From assembly GCA_029931535.1 (NCBI GenBank), contig JAQPZY010001688.1:9928001-9992000 (forward strand): a stretch of DNA of 64,000 nucleotides. The letters run 5' to 3'. A model generated the notes under the pieces. The model worked only from the letters and a program-made list of their open reading frames with translations. It searched no databases and was not told where the DNA came from. Position numbers and translations under genes: made by a program. Below are positions 35,511 through 64,000 of this stretch, piece after piece (position 1 is the stretch's first letter; every line of letters starts with the position of its first letter). Origin of the DNA: Margaritifera margaritifera (taxonomy: Eukaryota > Mollusca > Bivalvia > Unionida > Margaritiferidae).

Positions 35511-35724
35511 GCATGCAAACAGAGAAAAAGTAAATATATTTACAGGAATAATTGCATACTACACTAATTTTGGTTGCGTAGAGGAAAATTAATTAACAAT
35601 ATCCTATCGGTCTAGATTTACAGAATGTCTTAGACGTATAACACCAATAACAACAATTACAACAACAACTGCTGCTTCCATCAGCACTATCACTACTACT
35701 ACTACACTGGCATTATTCGATCCT

Positions 35725-35729
<5 letters not shown>

Positions 35730-35820
<91 letters not shown>
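35730..35820. repeat. (CA)n(TA)n microsatellite
   Basis: CA alternation to about 35758, then TA to 35820. Confidence 0.95.
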
Positions 35821-35821
<1 letters not shown>

Positions 35822-36289
35822 CCCTCTATAATATATAATGGTGCATACTATGTTGGTATGTAGGATATGACAGGTTACTATCAGAATCTAAAGGAAGTGT
35901 CTAATAAAAAATTTATAAACAACCAATATCACAGGGTAAACTTATGTCAAATGGCACATAGCAAGTACAAGCTATTTTATGTTTGTTCTTCAAAAACAAG
36001 AACACTACTATTGCATTATATAAATATGTCTTATCTGGTCTACCTGTACGGGCGTACATTTGGAACCTACTTACATATATCTTACTTTCTTATATAACAG
36101 CGCATACTATCCTTGACAGGTTGCTGTCAAAGAAACAAAGCGTCTCACAAAGATTTATTAACAGCCAATATGACCTTTTAAACATGAATTAAATTGCACA
36201 TAGCATGTACAAAACTGTCTATATTATGTGCATACCTCAAATCCTTCCATAAGGAAATAAAATTCAAACCCTTCCACAACGGCAAGAAG

Positions 36290-58612
<22,323 letters not shown>

Positions 58613-59124
58613 GGAAAGACACCCAACTGGGCTTGTACACTCTTATTTACACAAATGTATGTCCTTTACATCGCTTTTTGTTGCTTAGAGGCTGTTTGTT
58701 GTATTTCCTGTCTGATTTGGACAAATATACGTTTTTTGTGATGTATTGTTCATAATGACGTTATTATATCTTTTCGACAAATAGATTGATATTAATATTC
58801 TATAATGCAGACTTCTAAATCACAATTTACTTTTGCACGTGCGTGGTATTCAAAAATATTATTTTTTTTTGGTTAATACTTCATAAAGCCCATACTATAT
58901 TAGAAAAGATCGATGAGTGTTCCGGTCTAATTTTGGACGTTTCTTCTCGACGCTCTTGTATCTATCTGTGTTTTTGTACTTGTTTACGAAATGAGATTTA
59001 TTTTGTAATTTTGTGTGTTCACTACAAAAATCTAGTTTGTATGAAAACAAATTTTAAAACAAAACCACTCTTCACCGCCAAATTTATTCATGTTATTGTC
59101 ACAACTCTGCACAATTGCAGACTG

Positions 59125-59127
<3 letters not shown>
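58613..59127. other. Downstream of SOD, probably includes the 3' UTR
   Basis: No canonical polyadenylation hexamer was found. The open frame at 58843-59343 runs into a TA repeat and is not supported. Confidence 0.4.

Positions 59128-59211
<84 letters not shown>
59128..59211. repeat. (TA)n microsatellite
   Basis: About 84 bp of TA. Confidence 0.95.
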
Positions 59212-59215
<4 letters not shown>

Positions 59216-60884
59216 ATCTTATATCCAAATGTAAAGAAATTTATTTATTTTCACAGGATGACAGAAAGTTATGTTTGCTTGTCAACCAGGCATTATATTA
59301 TATATCTTCATCACAAAAATGGCTTTTTAGAATTTTGTTGTAAAGAAAAAACAGACTTTCACAGTAAGTATATAAATTGTACAAATTTGAAAAATGTGTG
59401 TATACCTGCATTTATAGCAATATATGATTTTACAACTCGTCTAATATGCTTATGAACTGAGTGATTATTCAATAGAAACTGCGTTGTTTGCAAACAAAGA
59501 ATTACCAAACCCATACATAAAAAAGGATGGATATCACTGATATATTACATACAGTGAATAACTTGGCATACTTTAATTCTTGTCGTGACCACGAGGACCG
59601 AGGAGCTCAAAATCGATTCCTTTCTTGTTTCATTATTTGATTTACTGTTCGCATGATGTTTAATATAATTATATACATTACAAGAAATATTTATGTTGGA
59701 CTTAAGACCGGTCTTTGTATCTTCAGTCTGTGACTGAATGTTACTTATAAAAGAAATACACTGTTTAAACTGCTTAATACTTCTTTCATCGACACTTATC
59801 TGGTCAAAAACGTGCGGCATTCGTGTGTACAAGGATAGCGGTGCTCCGATTATCATAAGTTACAAATTTACAATAACAAGTCCTATGCGTTTGACCATCT
59901 GAAAACAAAACTTTCAACCCGATTTTAAATACAAACAGTAGAATGGCAAAGTCAATTATGGTGTATGTTACACGTTATTAAGTACGTAAGTATTTAACTC
60001 AGAAGTAATTGATATGGTTAGATTGTATAACAGGGAGTAGCGTCACGATTACGGAACTCTGGACATTTGTTAGTGTAGATTTTCTCACTTTCTTACTTTA
60101 ATAATGTATATTTGCTTCCATCCCTAAATTCAAAACATCTCAATATGACAATCATTATGGCGTTACATACAGTGATGAAGTGCCTAAGGCAGAAAATGAC
60201 AAGAGTAATTTCTGCATTCCATATAAATGTATGTCACTCCATGAGATGTGTTAAATACAATGTTACGGAACATATTTGAATGTTCAATAAGTACTCCCCC
60301 CATTTTGTTTTTCGGCAGAACAAAGTCAAGCAGTTAAATGTGGCGAAGTAAGTTTGTCCTAAAGCAGAGAATAAATGAGCATTCAGTAGACAATTTGTCA
60401 GTTGCCACTTGGATGCAGTTTTATATTTTTGCAACATTAATATTATAGTGCGACGATTTACGTCTAAACGGAACTTCCATAGGTAAAACGTTTCTGGACC
60501 CAAACGTGAATATAACATGGAAAAGTCACTCTAGGGCGTAAGAGGAATTTAAGATGGGGATGGCAGTCTGGGGCATAAGGATGGAAATGTAGTGAATGCA
60601 CTCACTAAAAAATTGCTACGTATGCTACAGGAAGTAAGTTTACAAAAATCGGTCATGTATGTCCTCTAATTGAATTGAATATTACATCGTTTTCACCGCA
60701 TGAGTCTGCCCAAGTTAGGAATGTAATAGTGTATTGATATATTTTTGATTGCAAATGTGAGTTTGTTGCCCTGTACCTATAATGAATATTACGCCGTAAG
60801 ATTATCATGTGTGTGGTTCTCTGACTTATAACAAGAAATGTAATGATAAAAGTACACCTACTTTTTAAAATGAAATGACTGAAG
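59212..60884. other. Intergenic, no gene recognised
   Basis: Minus-strand frames at 59545-59856 and 60234-60518 are open but lack recognisable motifs. Confidence 0.45.
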
Positions 60885-61150
60885 TGGTATAAAAAAAATT
60901 AGAATTTAAACCCCTTATAAACAAAACTAACTTCCCTACTTTTTTTTACCACCCTATGATCCCCTTTTAAGCAAAGTAAAGCTCCTATCTCTCTATAACT
61001 TCCCTACCTCCGTTTGGAGAGACCAACATTTACTCATTTACTGACCACACAAGGTTGGATGCAAAAGAAGGGGTATAAAATAGAATGTAAATCCCTTACA
61101 AACAAAATTAATTTCTCTATCTCCCCTATAACTTCTCTATTATCCCGAAA
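60885..61150. repeat. Diverged duplication, about 186 bp apart
   Basis: GGTATAAAA..TAGAAT(T/G)TAAA(C/T)CCCTTA and ACAAACAAAA(C/T)TAA(C/T)TTC occur at about 60886 and 61072. Confidence 0.65.
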
Positions 61151-61707
61151 TTAAAATATCCAATCTCTCAGTTTTGTTTTGATATACAGTGATTACTATT
61201 AATACTAAGTAAACTTGATCTTCCTGGTATTTACTTACCACATCACCATACTTGTAATGTACATATTTTCTCTTATGTCCCCTAGAGTGTGTTCTTTCAT
61301 GAAATTTAATACGAGTAAAAAGACACCTTTATATTCATAAACTGTAACCACTACTGAGGGATCTTCAAGGTTATCTCCATATTTACTCTGTTTTGCCTAT
61401 CCTCACTCCTCCAGGTAGTAAATTTTTTCGCAGCTATTTTATGTACGTAAAGTCACAAAGGAACATGCTAAGAATTACATAAGAAAAATAATCTATATTG
61501 CATATTAGCCCGTCGGAATTCTTAAATATATAAATATATAATATTAATTAATAAATAAGTAATGCCAGGCACATATTTAACAATATGCATTATAAATCAG
61601 TATCTTCAAATCACAGTGTCATTCAAAATGCAGTAGGACGAATCACAATAAAATATTTTGACATATGCATCAAAATATGATCCATTATTATTTTTGAATG
61701 TATGTTA

Positions 61708-63270
61708 AGTACCATAAACACATTATACAAGCAATCACAGTAAAGAGAAAAGGAAAAAATAAATACATTATACAAGCAATCACATTAAAGAGGAAAGAAA
61801 AAAGTAAACACATTATAAAAGCATCACATTAAAGAGAAAAGGAAAAAGTAAACACATTAAACAAGCAATCATATTAAAGAGAAAAAGAAAAAGTAAACGC
61901 ATTAAACAAACAATCACATTAAAGAGAAAAGAAAAAAGTAAACACATTAAACAAGCAATCACATTAAAGAGAAAAGAAAAAAGTAAACACATCATGCAAG
62001 CAATCACATTAAAGAGAAAAGAAAAAAGTAAACACATTAAACAAGCAATCACATTAAAGAGAAAAGGAAAAAGTAAACACATCATACAAGCAATCACATC
62101 AAGGAGAAAAGGAAAAAGTAAACACATTATACAAGCAATCACATTAAAGAGAAAAGAAACAAGTAAACACATAATACAAACAATCACATCAAGGAGAAAA
62201 GGAAAACGTAAACACATCATACAAGCAATCACATCAAGGAGAATAGGAAAAAGTAAACACATTATACAAGCAATCATATAAAATAGAAAAGGAAAAGGTA
62301 AACACATAATACAAACAATCACATCAAGGAGAAAAGGAAAAGGTAAACACATCATACAAGCAATCACATCAAGGAGAAAATAAACAAGTAAACACATAAT
62401 ACAAACAATCACATCAAGGAGAAAAGGAAGAAGTAAACACATCATACAAACAATCACATCAAGGAGAATAGGAAAAGTAAACACATTATACAAGCAATCG
62501 CATTAAAGAAAAAGGAAAAATAAACACATTATACAAGCAATCACATTAAAGAGAAAAGGAAAAAGTAAACACATTATACAAGCAATCACATCAAAGGAAA
62601 AAGTGAACACATTATGCAAGCAATCACATCAAAGGAAAAAGGAAACACATAATACAAACAATCACATCAAGGAGAAGAGGAAAAAGTAAACACATTATAC
62701 ATGCAATCATATTAAAAAGAAAAGGAAAAAAATAAACACATTATACAAGCAATCAAATTAAAGAAAAAGGAAAAAGTAAACACATTATACAAGCAATCAC
62801 ATTAAAGAGAAAAGGAGAAAGTAAATACATTATACAAACAGTAGCATTAAAGAGAAATTGAAAAAGTAAACACATTATACAAGCAATCACATTAAAAAGA
62901 AAAGGAAAAAGTAAACACATTATACAAGCAATCACGTTAAAGATAAAAGGAAAAAGTAAACACATTATACAAGCAATCACATTAAATATAAATGGAAAAT
63001 GTAAACACATTATACAAGCAATCACATTAAAGAGAAAAGGACAAAGTAAACTCATTATACAAGCAATCGCATTAAAGAAAAAAGGAAAAAGTAAACACAT
63101 TATACAAACAATCACATCAAAGGAAAAAGTAAACACATTATACAAGCAATCACATCAAAGGAAAAAGTAAACACATAATACAAGCAATCACATTAAAGAG
63201 AAAAGGAAAAAGTAAACACATTATACAAGCAAGCACATTAAAGAGAAAAGGAAAAAGTAAACACATTATC
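61708..63270. repeat. 45-bp minisatellite, about 35 copies
   Basis: The unit is roughly AAGTAAACACATTATACAAG then CAATCACATTAAAGAGAAAAGGAAA. Variants include ATCATAC for ATTATAC, CAAACA for CAAGCA, and TCAAGGAG for TTAAAGAG, with several shortened units. Because 45 is a multiple of three, frames stay open on both strands: a 226-codon and a 130-codon minus frame (CMMCLLFPFLLDVIA-type repeats) and a 95-codon plus frame. These are not called as genes. Confidence 0.95.
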
Positions 63271-63640
63271 AGAAACTACAGCAGTAAAAGTAAAAGCAAC
63301 GAATATAAAAATAAATAATTATTATCTTTAATGGTAGTTGATTGGGGCTGATTGAGAAAGTTTACTTTTTATTAAATGTTTAATAAATTCTTTGAAAGAA
63401 TTACGGTGCAGACTTCAATGATTCACAGTGAAGTTTAAAAGTTCCCAAAATAAAATTGCTTATTTTTGTTATAATCTTCTAATTATTACTTTAAAGTAGA
63501 TCTATCAATTTGGTCATATTTGGATGCCTGCAAAAATATTTAAATATATGTTTGCGTATATGTTCCATGTAACACTGAAATTCTAACACAAAATGATATT
63601 CATACTTTATCGCATTACAAAAAAGAAATGTTCAATTTTC
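63271..63640. other. No gene recognised
   Basis: AT-rich spacer between the minisatellite and the LINE relic. Confidence 0.45.
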
Positions 63641-64000
63641 ATATGAAACAACTTGCAGCATTTCCCATATACCTCTTTCATCATGTAATATATGAGACGA
63701 TGTTTCAAGCTAGTGTTTGATTATCAAAACTATTTGCAAGATGAATATATAACCCTGCTCTTCTAGAAAATTCAAGCCTAGAATTCCAATTTTGAACAAA
63801 TTGTTTTTTAAGCCTTGCTTTTGTACTTGTAGGAACAAATCAACATTACCTACACCTAGTTTCAACCATAGGTGTCCGAAACGAACTGATTCCAAAAGTT
63901 CTTTAATTCTTACAACCCATTCGATTTGATTTGGATTTACTATGCATTCTGCATACAAAATGTCATACACAATTTTTGAATATTTCCTACTGCTAGAATT
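63640..64000 (-). pseudogene. LINE reverse transcriptase fragment, runs off the right edge
   Basis: The minus frame is open to the window end and reads SKIVYDILYAECI, NPNQIEWVVRIKELLESVRF, GHLWLKLGVGNVDLFL. It then degenerates, with a shifted SRRAGLYIHLANSFDNQ continuation near 63735-63780. A NWxxxIKxLLxxLGFxxxWxxQGVGN-like segment is typical of the region between the RT core and the zinc-binding tail in invertebrate LINEs. The 5' part would lie beyond position 64000. It may belong to the same type of element as the fragment at 1003-1525, but the two do not overlap in domain. Confidence 0.6.

Noticed and set aside
58843..59343. 166-codon plus-strand ORF downstream of SOD
   Set aside because: It runs through a TA microsatellite and has no motif on either side. 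More likely untranslated or intergenic.
60234..60518. 94-codon minus-strand ORF considered as a second transposase
   Set aside because: No DETW, HTH or other transposase landmark, and no inverted termini; similarity was only superficial.
61813..62493. 226-codon minus-strand ORF, Cys-rich and hydrophobic
   Set aside because: It is a direct translation of the 45-bp minisatellite; the opposite strand is open as well. No non-repeat portion exists.

Overview
This is AT-rich, intron-bearing metazoan nuclear DNA, most likely from a mollusc and probably a bivalve. The evidence is a tRNA-headed SINE of molluscan appearance, a secreted Cu/Zn superoxide dismutase (SOD) split into five exons, Gmr1-like and mariner elements, BIR (IAP-type) debris, and a very high load of microsatellites and minisatellites. 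The species call is inference. No bacterial operons, rRNA genes, functional tRNA genes or CRISPR arrays were seen.

Layout. 1-3.1 kb: a 46-bp tandem repeat, the C-terminal end of a LINE reverse transcriptase, and a minus-strand single-exon ORF (1608-2207) that looks like a tail-anchored permuted NlpC/P60 (LRAT-like) protein. 3.12-9.78 kb: a complete but inactivated Gmr1-like Ty3/gypsy element with 813-bp LTRs, an ATAC target duplication, a tRNA-Pro-type primer site, and integrase upstream of reverse transcriptase. 11.4-11.7 kb: a SINE with clear target duplications. 12.8-13.6 kb: a fragment of protein-primed family B DNA polymerase next to a frameshifted BIR domain. 16-32 kb: mostly non-coding, with inverted repeats, several minisatellites, two relic ErbB-type kinase exons in swapped order (20.7-20.9 kb) and an unexplained GC-rich patch (28.3-28.9 kb). 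32.3-34.5 kb: a decayed multi-gene block ending in a coiled-coil, fibre-like protein with 15-residue repeats.

36.3-58.6 kb: the one convincing host gene, a secreted Cu/Zn SOD. Its five coding exons join in phase to 195 residues with every metal ligand present. Intron 1 holds a GC-rich, decayed Polinton/adintovirus-like element (38.8-43.45 kb) with a DNA polymerase, an unidentified 186-residue ORF, a minus-strand decayed ORF and capsid-like fragments. Intron 2 (10.7 kb) holds a 147-bp hAT-like MITE inside TA repeats, three tandem-repeat arrays and a dead mariner transposase. The first SOD exon has at least two decayed copies nearby.

58.6-64 kb: gene-poor DNA with a 45-bp minisatellite of about 35 copies, which alone explains the long ORFs there, and a second LINE fragment running off the right edge. 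Functionally the window is one antioxidant gene set among layers of dead mobile and virus-like DNA.
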